Source: Sporosarcina jiandibaonis (GTDB lineage Bacteria; Bacillota; Bacilli; Bacillales_A; Planococcaceae). Taken from it: a stretch of DNA of 64,000 bases. The position numbers and the translations under genes are program-made. The first letter of the stretch is position 1. Each line of letters starts with the position of its first letter. Positions 33,720 to 42,289 of this stretch are shown here, piece by piece. The notes beneath the pieces are model-generated. The model had not been told where the DNA came from and did no database searches. It saw nothing but the letters and a program-made list of their open reading frames with translations. The stretch covers positions 372,001 through 436,000 of the forward strand of contig NZ_JAAOIY010000002.1 in assembly GCF_013184495.1 (NCBI RefSeq), given 5' to 3'.

Positions 33720-35438
33720 TTAAACTTTTTGGAATTGAATATTATGCAAATGTGCAAAAATCCCGTCTTTTTCAAGGAGTTCAGTATAAGTTCCATCTTC
33801 TGCGATCCCATCTTCCGTGACAACGATGACGCGGTCCGCATCGCGAATTGTCGCAAGTCTATGAGCGATAACGAGCGTCGTGCGATTTTCGGCGAGTTCA
33901 TTAAGTGACTGTTGAATAATCCGCTCCGTTTCCGTATCAAGCGCAGACGTGGCTTCATCTAAAATGAGTATCGGAGGATTTTTCAAGAACATGCGCGCAA
34001 TGGCAAGTCGTTGTTTTTGTCCGCCGGAAAGCTTTAATCCGCGTTCGCCAATTTGAGTTTCGTACCCATTTGGCAAGGAGGCGATATATTCCTCAAGATG
34101 CGCTTTACGCGCAGCCTCATAAACTTCTTCATCTGAAGCCTCTAAGTCTCCGTATGCAATATTTTCTTTAATGGTTCCCGTAAATAAGAAGACATCTTGC
34201 TGAACAATTCCGATTTGTGCTCGCAACGATTTTTGCGTCATTTCACGAACATCGATCCCGTCAATTGAAATGGATCCTTCATTCACATCATAAAATCTAG
34301 GGATTAACGAGCAAATCGTTGTTTTACCTGCGCCGGATGGGCCGACGAAAGCAACCGTTTGGCCCGCACGAATACTCAAGTTAACGTCCTTTAGAACAAC
34401 TTTCGTGCTGTCGTAATTGAACGAAACATCTTTAAAGATGATATCGCCAGTTAAATGATTAACAGCAATTGCGTTGGGATGGTCCTCGATTTCAGGTTCT
34501 TGTTCGAGCAAATTGCGGAAACGGCGAAAACCAGCCATTCCTTTTGGATAAAGCTCGAGTAATGCACTGATTTTATCAACAGGTTTGATAAGGATGTTAA
34601 CAAAAAGTATAAAACCGACGAGTTCACCATACGATAGTTTTCCGTTGAAAGAAAACCAAGCGCCAACCACGAGAACGACTAAGGTCATCAATCGGGTCAT
34701 CATATACATGCTCGAATGCGTCCACGCCATCACTTTATAAGCAACTAGTTTAGCGATTCGAAAGTTGCCGTTATCCGTTTCAAAACGCGAGATTTCAAAT
34801 TCTTCGTTCGTAAATGATTGAACTACGCGCGCACCCGAAACGCTATCTTCGACACGGGCGTTAACGTCTGCAATTTTCCCATACATATTTGTCCACGCCT
34901 GATTCATTTTAATATTACAGAATGTAACAAGCACCACGAGGAGCGGAACGATAACGATTGCAATGATGGCGAGTTCCGGATTGATATTGTACATAAGAAT
35001 AAATGCTCCGACGAGCGTCATGATCGCGATAAACAGATCCTCGGGACCATGGTGTGCAAGTTCTCCTATATCAAATAAATCATTCGTAATTCGACTCATG
35101 ATATGTCCAGTTTTCGTATTATCAAAAAATCTGAACGATTGCCGTTGTACATGGTTGAAAAGTTGTTGACGCATATCCGTTTCAATATTAATACCCAGTT
35201 TATGACCGAGATAACTGACGATATATTGAAGGAAAGTACTTAATAAATAGACCAGTAGTAATAAAATACTAACCGTTACGATTTTTCCCCAATCGCCACC
35301 AGGAAGCAAGACGTCAATAAACCACTGAACCGCCAATGGAAATGCAAGTTCGAGCAAAGCGACGAATACGGCACTCGAAAAGTCTATGATAAATAGCCTT
35401 TTATGGGGTTTATAATAAGAAAAGAATTGTTTTAACAT
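33720..35438 (-). CDS. ABC exporter (half-transporter, MsbA/Sav1866 type)
   Basis: A 572-residue fused permease-ATPase. Six transmembrane helices occupy residues about 15-300. The ATPase domain has Walker A GPSGAGKTT near 368, signature LSGGQKQR near 472 and Walker B ILILDEATSALD near 492, with the His-loop IAHRLAT. It should function as a homodimer exporting lipid, drug or peptide; substrate unknown. GGAGG lies 12 nt upstream of the ATG. It is divergent from the ycl siderophore operon, but no Fur-type box points towards it closely enough to claim coregulation. Confidence 0.92.
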   Translation of the reverse strand: MLKQFFSYYKPHKRLFIIDFSSAVFVALLELAFPLAVQWFIDVLLPGGDWGKIVTVSILLLLVYLLSTFLQYIVSYLGHKLGINIETDMRQQLFNHVQRQSFRFFDNTKTGHIMSRITNDLFDIGELAHHGPEDLFIAIMTLVGAFILMYNINPELAIIAIVIVPLLVVLVTFCNIKMNQAWTNMYGKIADVNARVEDSVSGARVVQSFTNEEFEISRFETDNGNFRIAKLVAYKVMAWTHSSMYMMTRLMTLVVLVVGAWFSFNGKLSYGELVGFILFVNILIKPVDKISALLELYPKGMAGFRRFRNLLEQEPEIEDHPNAIAVNHLTGDIIFKDVSFNYDSTKVVLKDVNLSIRAGQTVAFVGPSGAGKTTICSLIPRFYDVNEGSISIDGIDVREMTQKSLRAQIGIVQQDVFLFTGTIKENIAYGDLEASDEEVYEAARKAHLEEYIASLPNGYETQIGERGLKLSGGQKQRLAIARMFLKNPPILILDEATSALDTETERIIQQSLNELAENRTTLVIAHRLATIRDADRVIVVTEDGIAEDGTYTELLEKDGIFAHLHNIQFQKV

Positions 35439-35583
35439 AAAGTATTTATTCCTCCTTCACTAAAAGATAGTATAGCGGATTCTGCCATTTAAAACGACAT
35501 TTAGATTCGATATACGAAATATATTTGTACATAATATGCGCTTCTTTTTTGTATACTTTTCTCATATAGTCCATAGAAATCCA

Positions 35584-35668
35584 ATTGATAATCATTTTCA
35601 TTTATTATTGACATCGATTTAACCGGTGCTATAATTGAGATTAAGTCTAATTGATAATGGTTTTCAGT
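35584..35668 (+). promoter_or_regulatory. Fur-controlled promoter of the ycl operon
   Basis: TTGACA (35608-35613), 16 nt, TATAAT (35630-35635) is a strong sigma-A promoter. Two Fur-type boxes flank it: ATTGATAATCATTTTCATT at 35584-35602 and AATTGATAATGGTTTTCAGT at 35649-35668, the second just downstream of the transcription start. Iron repression by Fur is strongly implied. Confidence 0.85.
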
Positions 35669-35713
35669 GCAATATTCTCAATTAGATTTAAATAATCGAT
35701 ATCGAGGCTGCTC

Positions 35714-36664
35714 ATGAAGAAACGTTATTTGATAGTTGCATTAATAGGCCTTTCCTTCCTTTCGTTATTTGTAGGAGTCAGCCATATAACTCCGATGAGT
35801 CTGCTAGATTTCAAATCGGAAGAAACGGAAATATTCTTGATTAGCCGTTTGCCAAGACTCGTCGCAATCATTCTAGCAGGTGCTGGTATGAGTATTTCGG
35901 GACTAATTATGCAACAGCTAAGCAGAAATAAATTTGTTTCACCGACGACTGCTGGTACGCTCGACGCAACAAAGCTTGGAATCCTCGTTTCAATGCTCTT
36001 GTTCGCGAACGCATCAACAATTGAAAAGATGATTGTCGCATTTGCATTTGCGCTTGCCGGCACGCTTTTGTTTATGCAAATTCTTGATCGAATAAAGTTC
36101 AAGGACGCGATTTTCATACCGCTAGTAGGGCTTATGTTTGGGAGTATACTGTCATCTGTAACGACGTTTTTAGCTTATCGGGCGGACGTTATTCAAAATA
36201 TGTCAGCGTGGTTGCAAGGCGATTTTTCTATGATAATGAAAGGGCGTTTTGAGCTTCTCTACATAAGTATTCCGGTTATTCTAATTGCTTATCTCTTTGC
36301 AAACCGATTTACGGTTGCGGGAATGGGAGAAGATTTCTCTAAAAACCTCGGGCTTGCTTATCGGCGAGTCGTAAATATCGGTCTTATACTTGTTGCGCTT
36401 ATTACGACAACTGTCGTTTTAACAGTTGGGATGATTCCTTTTTTAGGTTTAATAATCCCAAATATCATTTCAATCTTTAAAGGCGATCACTTGCAAAAGA
36501 CTTTGCCGCATACTGCGCTACTTGGAGCGATATTTCTCCTTATTTGCGATATTTTGGGTCGAGTTCTCATTTATCCTTATGAAATCTCAATTAGTTTAAT
36601 GGTAGGCGTCATTGGAAGCGGTATCTTCCTCTACTTGTTGTTTAGGAGGAAATCGTATGCGTAA
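35714..36664 (+). CDS. yclN: Petrobactin-type siderophore ABC permease YclN
   Basis: A 316-residue FecCD-family permease, the same length as B. subtilis YclN. It has about nine hydrophobic helices; family motifs are RLPRLVAIILAGAGMSISGLIMQQL (residues about 45-70, in parts) and GMIPFLGLIIPNI near 240. It forms the import channel with YclO. GAGG precedes the ATG and the Fur-regulated promoter lies 80 nt upstream. The 3' end overlaps yclO by 8 nt. Petrobactin specificity is taken from the B. subtilis homologue and is not proven here. Confidence 0.9.
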   Translation: MKKRYLIVALIGLSFLSLFVGVSHITPMSLLDFKSEETEIFLISRLPRLVAIILAGAGMSISGLIMQQLSRNKFVSPTTAGTLDATKLGILVSMLLFANASTIEKMIVAFAFALAGTLLFMQILDRIKFKDAIFIPLVGLMFGSILSSVTTFLAYRADVIQNMSAWLQGDFSMIMKGRFELLYISIPVILIAYLFANRFTVAGMGEDFSKNLGLAYRRVVNIGLILVALITTTVVLTVGMIPFLGLIIPNIISIFKGDHLQKTLPHTALLGAIFLLICDILGRVLIYPYEISISLMVGVIGSGIFLYLLFRRKSYA

Positions 36665-37607
36665 TTCAACAAAAATGATTATTCTCGGTGCATTTGCCGT
36701 ACTTTTCTGCAGTCTTTACTTATTTCAAGGATTAAACGGAAGTTTCGATTATGCATTGCCGCGCCGCGGAATCAAAGTGCTAGCTATGGTATTAACAGGC
36801 GTCGCGATTGCCTATTCGACAGTTATTTTCCAAACGATTACACATAATCGGATTTTAACACCGAGCATTATGGGGTTCGATTCGCTTTATTTACTCTTGC
36901 AGACAGTTGGAATCTTCTTTCTCGGCTCATCGCATGTGACGATTGTCAACAAACACGTGAATTTCATTTTATCCGTATCGGCAATGATCGTGTTTGCGCT
37001 CCTGTTGTATCAGTTTTTATTTAAATCAGGGAAGAGACCAATCTATTTCCTGTTGCTTGTCGGAATTATCGTTGGAACATTCTTTGGTAGCATCTCAACA
37101 TTTTTGCAAGTCCTTATTGATCCGAATGAGTTTTTGCGGGTGCAAGACAAAATGTTCGCGAGCTTCAACAATGTTAGTGGAGACCTTGTCTGGTGGGCGC
37201 TTGCCATTATTGTTATCTCAATGATTATCGGCTGGAGATCGATAAATGACCTTGATGTTTTGTCGCTAGGGAGAGACACTGCCATCAACTTGGGCGTATC
37301 ATACGATAAAGTTGTTAAAAAGACGCTCATCATTTCTTCGGTGTTAATCGCTGTTTCAACAGCGCTCGTTGGACCGATTACTTTTTTTGGACTCATCGTT
37401 GCAAATTTATCTTATCAATTCTTTAAAACATATAAGCATTCTGTTCTCATTATCGGCGCGTCGCTTATGAGTGTTTTCGCTCTCGTTGGCGGGCAATGGG
37501 TTGTGGAACGCGTATTTACGTTCTCGACGACGTTAAGTGTCATCATCAACTTCGTCGGCGGCATTTACTTCATTTACTTATTATTAAAGGAGAGTCGATC
37601 TACATGA
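36657..37607 (+). CDS. yclO: Siderophore ABC permease YclO
   Basis: The second 316-residue FecCD-family permease. The start at 36657 follows AGGAGGA (36644-36650); the longer ORF upstream lies inside yclN and has no family support. Typical elements are RRGIKVLAMVLTGVAIAYSTVIFQTITHNRILTPSIMGFD (in parts, about 33-72) and GPITFFGLIVANL near 242. It pairs with YclN. The stop overlaps the yclP start (ATGA), indicating coupling. Confidence 0.9.
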   Translation: MRNSTKMIILGAFAVLFCSLYLFQGLNGSFDYALPRRGIKVLAMVLTGVAIAYSTVIFQTITHNRILTPSIMGFDSLYLLLQTVGIFFLGSSHVTIVNKHVNFILSVSAMIVFALLLYQFLFKSGKRPIYFLLLVGIIVGTFFGSISTFLQVLIDPNEFLRVQDKMFASFNNVSGDLVWWALAIIVISMIIGWRSINDLDVLSLGRDTAINLGVSYDKVVKKTLIISSVLIAVSTALVGPITFFGLIVANLSYQFFKTYKHSVLIIGASLMSVFALVGGQWVVERVFTFSTTLSVIINFVGGIYFIYLLLKESRST

Positions 37608-38365
37608 TTCAAGTCCGTGAGCTAACGAAGTTTTACGGTAAAAAAGCGGTCGTCGAAAATGTTAGCGTGAATATACATCCCGGAAAAATCACTTCATTCA
37701 TCGGGCCGAATGGTGCTGGAAAGTCAACGCTCCTTTCGATGGTAAGCCGCCTTCTCGATGCGGACACGGGAGAGGTGCTTGTCGATAAAAAAGACGTAAA
37801 AAAAATGAAGTCGAATGATTTTTCGAAACGAGTTTCGATTTTAAAACAATCAAATTTCATGAATGTCCGTTTAACAATTCGCGAGCTCGTATCTTTCGGC
37901 AGGTATCCATATTCTAGAGGTCGTTTAAACGCAGAAGATATTCGTATCATCGATCAAGCCCTCGATTATATGGATTTAATGGGCATGCAAGATAGTTATT
38001 TGGAAGAACTCTCTGGCGGTCAACGTCAACGCGCATTTATCGCGATGGTTATTGCACAAGACACTGATTATATTTTATTGGATGAACCACTTAATAACTT
38101 GGATATGAAACATTCGGTACAAATTATGAAGATTTTGCGCAGACTTGTTGATGATCTTGGAAAAACAGTCATCATCGTTTTGCATGATATTAACTTTGCA
38201 TCTGTATACTCTGATCGAATCGTTGCACTTAAAGATGGCCGCGTCGTTAAAGATGGACCGACCGATGATATTATTAACTCGGATTCATTGAAAGAAATAT
38301 ACGACATGGATATCCCGATTAAACAATTAAGCAACTGCCGTATTTGCGTTTATTTCAACTCATAA
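37604..38365 (+). CDS. yclP: Siderophore ABC ATPase YclP
   Basis: A 253-residue ATPase energising siderophore import. Walker A GPNGAGKST is near residue 34, signature LSGGQRQRAF near 135 and Walker B YILLDEPLNNLDM near 157. ATG at 37604 has AAAGGAGAG upstream; the longer upstream frame overlaps yclO and is spurious. The length matches B. subtilis YclP. Confidence 0.92.
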   Translation: MIQVRELTKFYGKKAVVENVSVNIHPGKITSFIGPNGAGKSTLLSMVSRLLDADTGEVLVDKKDVKKMKSNDFSKRVSILKQSNFMNVRLTIRELVSFGRYPYSRGRLNAEDIRIIDQALDYMDLMGMQDSYLEELSGGQRQRAFIAMVIAQDTDYILLDEPLNNLDMKHSVQIMKILRRLVDDLGKTVIIVLHDINFASVYSDRIVALKDGRVVKDGPTDDIINSDSLKEIYDMDIPIKQLSNCRICVYFNS

Positions 38366-38383
38366 AATAAAGGATGGGAACAA

Positions 38384-39343
38384 ATGATGAAAAAATTATC
38401 TATAGCAGTTATGATGTTTGCATTAATGGCTTTTCTTGTGGCATGTGGAACTGATACCAAAAAACCTGAAACATCCGGTTCGACAGGTGAGAAAGCTGAC
38501 AGTGAAGTTGTTGAAGTTACTCATGAACTCGATAAAGAGCCAGTAGAAGTGAAAAAAAATCCTGAAACAGTTGTTGTGTTTGATTTTGGCATACTTGATA
38601 CGCTAGACGAACTTGGTGTTGAAATCGCGGGCCTACCGCAAGCAAACGTTCCTGGTTACCTGTCCAAATTTGAAGATGCAAAATATAAAAACCTTGGCAG
38701 CTTGAAAGAGCCTGATTTTGAAGCGATCCATGCGATGAAACCAGATGTAATTTTCATCTCTGGACGTCAGGCAGATCTTTACAAAGAATTTAGTGAAATT
38801 GCCCCTACTGTTTACGTCGGTTTAGATACGGCGCACTATATGGATTCATTTAAAGAGAATATGGATCTTGTCGCTAAAATATTTGATAAAGAAGATGGAA
38901 TGAAAACAGAATTAGCCGAAATTGACGAGCAAATTGCTACGATTAAAGAAAAAACTTCAAATGTCGATGAAAAAGCATTGATTGTTCTTGGAAGCGAAGG
39001 GAAAGTAAGTGCTTACGGACCTAATTCACGTTTCGGTTTAATTCATGATGTGTTTGGTTTCAAGGCTGCTGATGAAAAAATTGAAGTATCTACGCACGGT
39101 CAAAATGTTACGTTTGAATATATTGTGGAAACAAATCCAGATATTCTTTTCGTAGTAGATCGTGATGCCGCGGTCGGTACGGAATCGAGCGTAAAAGATT
39201 CAATTGAGAATGACCTTGTCAAGAAAATAAATGCTTATAAAAATGATAAAATAATTTATTTAAACGCTGACTACTGGTACTTATCAGGCGGGGGTCTTCA
39301 GTCAATGAAAGAAATGATTAGCGAGATGGAAGAAGCATTTTAA
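38384..39343 (+). CDS. yclQ: Siderophore-binding lipoprotein YclQ
   Basis: A 319-residue periplasmic-binding-fold lipoprotein. The signal peptide ends in the lipobox FLVACG (cysteine at about 21), followed by a Ser/Thr/Gly linker and the class III binding fold from about residue 45 (VTHELDKEPVEVKKNPETVVVFDFG in parts). It captures ferric siderophore outside the cell and delivers it to YclNO. B. subtilis YclQ (317 aa) binds petrobactin and 3,4-dihydroxybenzoate. It is the last gene of the operon, before a terminator. Confidence 0.9.
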   Translation: MMKKLSIAVMMFALMAFLVACGTDTKKPETSGSTGEKADSEVVEVTHELDKEPVEVKKNPETVVVFDFGILDTLDELGVEIAGLPQANVPGYLSKFEDAKYKNLGSLKEPDFEAIHAMKPDVIFISGRQADLYKEFSEIAPTVYVGLDTAHYMDSFKENMDLVAKIFDKEDGMKTELAEIDEQIATIKEKTSNVDEKALIVLGSEGKVSAYGPNSRFGLIHDVFGFKAADEKIEVSTHGQNVTFEYIVETNPDILFVVDRDAAVGTESSVKDSIENDLVKKINAYKNDKIIYLNADYWYLSGGGLQSMKEMISEMEEAF

Positions 39344-39356
39344 TTTTAGAAAAACA

Positions 39357-39391
39357 TGAGAATCGGTCTTCTATAGGCCGATTCTTTTTTG
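39357..39391 (+). terminator. Terminator of the ycl operon
   Basis: GAATCGG and CCGATTC form the stem, followed by six T. Confidence 0.9.
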
Positions 39392-39491
39392 TCTTACAAA
39401 TTAATCATTGAGAGAATTATTTAAAGTTTTGCACATGGGAAACTCTTGGCATACAATAGCATTAACGAAAACTTAGAAAGAAGATGTGTGT

Positions 39492-40301
39492 ATGGATGGA
39501 AGTATAATTTTTGCATTTGCGTTAACCCTATTTGCAGGCTTGGCGACTGGTATTGGAAGTTTGCTTGCCTTTTTTACAAAGCGGACGAATACCAAGTTTT
39601 TATCGGTGGCTCTCGGATTTTCAGCCGGTGTGATGATTTACGTTTCATTGGTGGAAATCTTCTTTAAGGCGAAAGCTGAGTTAGTACTCGAACTCGGCGC
39701 GAAAAATGGATATTGGATGACACTTGCCGGGTTTTTCGGAGGTATGCTGTTAATCGCACTTATTGATCACTTTATTCCAGCTATCGGAAATCCGCATGAT
39801 GTGAAAAGCGTTGAGGATGTCAATGAAGGCCCGACGAATGCCGAGTATGCCAAATTGAAGAAAATGGGCTTGTTCACTGCGTTAGCGATTGCGATTCATA
39901 ATTTTCCGGAGGGCATTGCGACGTTTACTTCAGCCTTGCAAGATCCTACGCTCGGTATAGCGATTGCCATTGCAGTTGCCATTCACAACATCCCCGAAGG
40001 AATTGCCGTCGCGATTCCAATTTACTATGCAACGGGTAATCGAATGCAAGCGTTCAAGTTGTCATTCCTCTCAGGATTGGCTGAACCTGTCGGTGCCATT
40101 GTGGCTTATCTTATTCTCATGCCGTATTTGAACGGGGTCATGTTCGGCGTAATTTTTGCAGCTGTCGCAGGGATTATGGTTTTCATTTCAATTGATGAAC
40201 TACTGCCCGCCGCCAAAAAATACGACGAAGCCCATTCGTCGATTTACGGAATGATGGCCGGCATGGCGGTTATGGCCGTAAGTCTTGTATTGATCGTGTG
40301 A
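39492..40301 (+). CDS. zupT: ZIP-family divalent metal transporter
   Basis: A 269-residue ZIP protein of the ZupT group with eight predicted helices. The metal-site motifs are AIHNFPEGIATF near residue 137 and AIHNIPEGIAVAIP near 167, which coordinate the binuclear metal site. It imports zinc and possibly iron or manganese. ATG at 39492 is preferred over GTG at 39486 because AAAGAAG is properly spaced only for the former. It lies directly after the iron operon, but no Fur or Zur box is evident. A perfect hairpin follows. Confidence 0.9.
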   Translation: MDGSIIFAFALTLFAGLATGIGSLLAFFTKRTNTKFLSVALGFSAGVMIYVSLVEIFFKAKAELVLELGAKNGYWMTLAGFFGGMLLIALIDHFIPAIGNPHDVKSVEDVNEGPTNAEYAKLKKMGLFTALAIAIHNFPEGIATFTSALQDPTLGIAIAIAVAIHNIPEGIAVAIPIYYATGNRMQAFKLSFLSGLAEPVGAIVAYLILMPYLNGVMFGVIFAAVAGIMVFISIDELLPAAKKYDEAHSSIYGMMAGMAVMAVSLVLIV

Positions 40302-40306
40302 AAAAC

Positions 40307-40330
40307 GAGAGCGCTGAAATCAGTGCTCTC
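40307..40330. terminator. Hairpin after zupT
   Basis: GAGAGCGCTGA and TCAGTGCTCTC form an 11-bp stem (one wobble) with a 2-nt gap. Plus-strand T-run is lacking (A-run instead); the minus strand has CGTTTTTC. Terminator function on the plus strand is therefore uncertain. Confidence 0.5.
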
Positions 40331-40340
40331 AAAAAAACCT

Positions 40341-40389
40341 TTGTGTTTGATTAAGAAGTGAAGTATAATGACATGTGTCATGACACATG
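40341..40389 (+). promoter_or_regulatory. niaP promoter with 18-bp palindromic operator
   Basis: TTGTGT (40341-40346), 17 nt, TATAAT (40364-40369), then the perfect 18-bp palindrome CATGTGTCATGACACATG at 40372-40389, covering the expected transcription start. The position implies repression; NiaR is the natural candidate given the downstream niacin permease. Confidence 0.75.
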
Positions 40390-40415
40390 AATATGAACAC
40401 GGGGAGTAGAGAATT

Positions 40416-41621
40416 TTGAAGCAGAAGAAAAAAGAAATATCACGGAATCGCTTGCTTGGACTGGCTGGAACAGGTTGGATGTTCGACGCGATGGACGTTG
40501 GAATTTTATCATTCGTTATCGCAGCAGTTGCGCTCGAATGGAATTTATCATCGGTTGAAATGGGTTGGATCGGTAGCGTGAACTCAATCGGAATGGCAGT
40601 AGGCGCATTCGGATTTGGATTGTTAGCGGATCGAATCGGTCGAAAGAATGTATTTATGATAACACTTGTCTTGTTCTCGGTCGCGAGCGGTTTGTCAGCA
40701 TTAACGATGACGCTTACTGCTTTTTTAATTTTACGTTTCTTTGTTGGGGCCGGCCTAGGCGGGGAACTGCCAGTGGCATCGACGCTTGTATCTGAGAGTG
40801 TAGATGCGAAAGAACGTGGACGAGTTGTTGTGTTACTTGAAAGTTTTTGGGCGGCAGGATGGTTGCTCGCTGCGCTGATCGCTTATTTCGTTATTCCCTC
40901 GTTTGGTTGGAGAGTCGCCTTGATAATTACTGCACTACCAGCATTTTATGCGATTTATCTTCGAAGAAACTTACCGGACTCACCGAAGTATGTGGAAGAC
41001 GGGAAACCGAAGCAATCTGCCGGTGCGAAGATGAAGCTGCTCTTGTCGAAAAAATATGCGAAGCGCACGGTGATGCTATGGATTGTTTGGTTCATGGTTG
41101 TGTTCTCGTATTACGGAATGTTCCTTTGGTTGCCGAGTGTGATGGTGATGAAAGGTTTCAGTATGATTAAAAGTTTTGGCTATGTACTTTTGATGACGCT
41201 CGCGCAGTTGCCGGGTTATTTTACAGCGGCTTGGTTAATCGAAAGAGTCGGGCGAAAATTTGTATTGGCAACGTATCTTCTTGGAACAGCTACAAGTGCT
41301 TACATATTTGGAAATGCGGAAACACTTGGCTTGTTACTCGTTTCAGGTGCGCTGTTATCATTCTTTAACTTAGGAGCATGGGGTGCATTATATGCGTATT
41401 CACCAGAACAATATCCGACATCTATTCGCGCGACAGGTTCAGGAATGGCCGCAGCAGTCGGTCGAATCGGCGGTATTTTCGGCCCGCTCCTCGTAGGTTC
41501 ATTATTGGCGGCGGGATACGGTTTCGGCCTGATCTTCGGGATTTTCTGCGGAGCCATCATCATCGGCGTCCTGGCGGTTGTTTTCCTAGGAACAGAGACG
41601 AAGCAATTGGAGTTGGAATAA
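40416..41621 (+). CDS. niaP: Niacin permease NiaP-like MFS transporter
   Basis: A 401-residue major facilitator protein with 12 helices, similar in length and sequence to B. subtilis NiaP (YceI, 400 aa). The N-terminal WMFDAMDVGILSFVIAA and the A-motif GLLADRIGRKNVFM (about residue 70), and FFVGAGLGGELPVA near 110, fit the MHS/NiaP branch. It imports nicotinate or nicotinamide for NAD synthesis. The palindromic operator at the promoter supports vitamin-linked repression. Substrate is inferred from homology; an aromatic-acid transporter is the alternative. Confidence 0.85.
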   Translation: MKQKKKEISRNRLLGLAGTGWMFDAMDVGILSFVIAAVALEWNLSSVEMGWIGSVNSIGMAVGAFGFGLLADRIGRKNVFMITLVLFSVASGLSALTMTLTAFLILRFFVGAGLGGELPVASTLVSESVDAKERGRVVVLLESFWAAGWLLAALIAYFVIPSFGWRVALIITALPAFYAIYLRRNLPDSPKYVEDGKPKQSAGAKMKLLLSKKYAKRTVMLWIVWFMVVFSYYGMFLWLPSVMVMKGFSMIKSFGYVLLMTLAQLPGYFTAAWLIERVGRKFVLATYLLGTATSAYIFGNAETLGLLLVSGALLSFFNLGAWGALYAYSPEQYPTSIRATGSGMAAAVGRIGGIFGPLLVGSLLAAGYGFGLIFGIFCGAIIIGVLAVVFLGTETKQLELE

Positions 41622-41631
41622 AACACACTTG

Positions 41632-41665
41632 GTGCTTGAACGATTAATTGTTCAAGCACTTTTTT
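41632..41665 (+). terminator. Terminator after niaP
   Basis: GTGCTTGAAC and GTTCAAGCAC form a 10-bp stem, followed by six T. Confidence 0.92.
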
Positions 41666-41694
41666 CATGCTCCAAATCCTCGGCGAAAAAACTG

Positions 41695-41805
41695 AAAATC
41701 TCGGTGCGAGAATAAATCTATGAGCAACGAGAATAAACCGAGTAGCAACGAGCATAACTGGAAGCGCACCGAGAACAACGCCACCCGTAACGAGAATAAA
41801 CGCAC
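41695..41805. repeat. Second array of the 21-nt phased repeat
   Basis: Five copies of a core like AACGAGAATAAA or ACCGAGAACAAC have their cgag at 41707, 41728, 41749, 41770 and 41791, exactly 21 nt apart. The family is the one seen at 9355-9640. It is non-coding and lies between the niaP terminator and the promoter of the next gene. Confidence 0.8.
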
Positions 41806-41879
41806 TGTACCCCCGTTATAATGAAACTTCTCCCCGAATCAATACGTATAATGAATAAAAGCTGGGGGAGGAATTAACA

Positions 41880-42218
41880 ATGGCTGTAAGAAATTTCCTC
41901 GTTAACTTAACGCCGACTGAAGCGATGGAAACGATTAAAGATTGGGTTCTCGGGAGAAGTGTGAGTGGTACACTTGTCGATCAATATGAAAGAACTGTAG
42001 ATGATAAAATAGTAATTGTTATTATTCTAGAGAAATTTTATATGCGCACGAATAATCGGGCATCGCTTACGGTGACCATCGATAATTTCGATGGCGAGAC
42101 CAATGTGCGCGCAGTGGCTGCGGGTACGTCTGAAGGCCTCGTGATGCGTTTTGACTGGGGCGCAGGTAAGAACTTTTCCAACAGTGTAGAAAATGCGCTA
42201 AATCCGTTCATAATCTAA
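41880..42218 (+). CDS. Conserved hypothetical protein (112 aa)
   Basis: A 112-residue soluble protein starting MAVRNFLVNLTPTEAMETIK behind GGGGAGG, with a TATAAT box near 41846-41851. It has an alternating helix-strand pattern (VDDKIVIVIILEKFYMRTNNRASLTVTIDNFDG in parts, then VRAVAAGTSEG) and an aromatic C-terminus. It resembles small Firmicutes families such as DUF6054, but I am not certain of that. No signal peptide or membrane helix. Function unknown. Confidence 0.7.
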   Translation: MAVRNFLVNLTPTEAMETIKDWVLGRSVSGTLVDQYERTVDDKIVIVIILEKFYMRTNNRASLTVTIDNFDGETNVRAVAAGTSEGLVMRFDWGAGKNFSNSVENALNPFII

Positions 42219-42230
42219 GAAGTCTAGAGC

Positions 42231-42258
42231 CTTTCCTTTAGTGGAGAGGTTATTTTTG
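42231..42258 (+). terminator. Weak terminator
   Basis: CCTTTCC and GGAGAGG form a 7-bp stem (one wobble), followed by TTATTTTT. Confidence 0.55.
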
Positions 42259-42289
42259 TTACAGTAAAACAAAGGAAAGGGGTGTTTCA

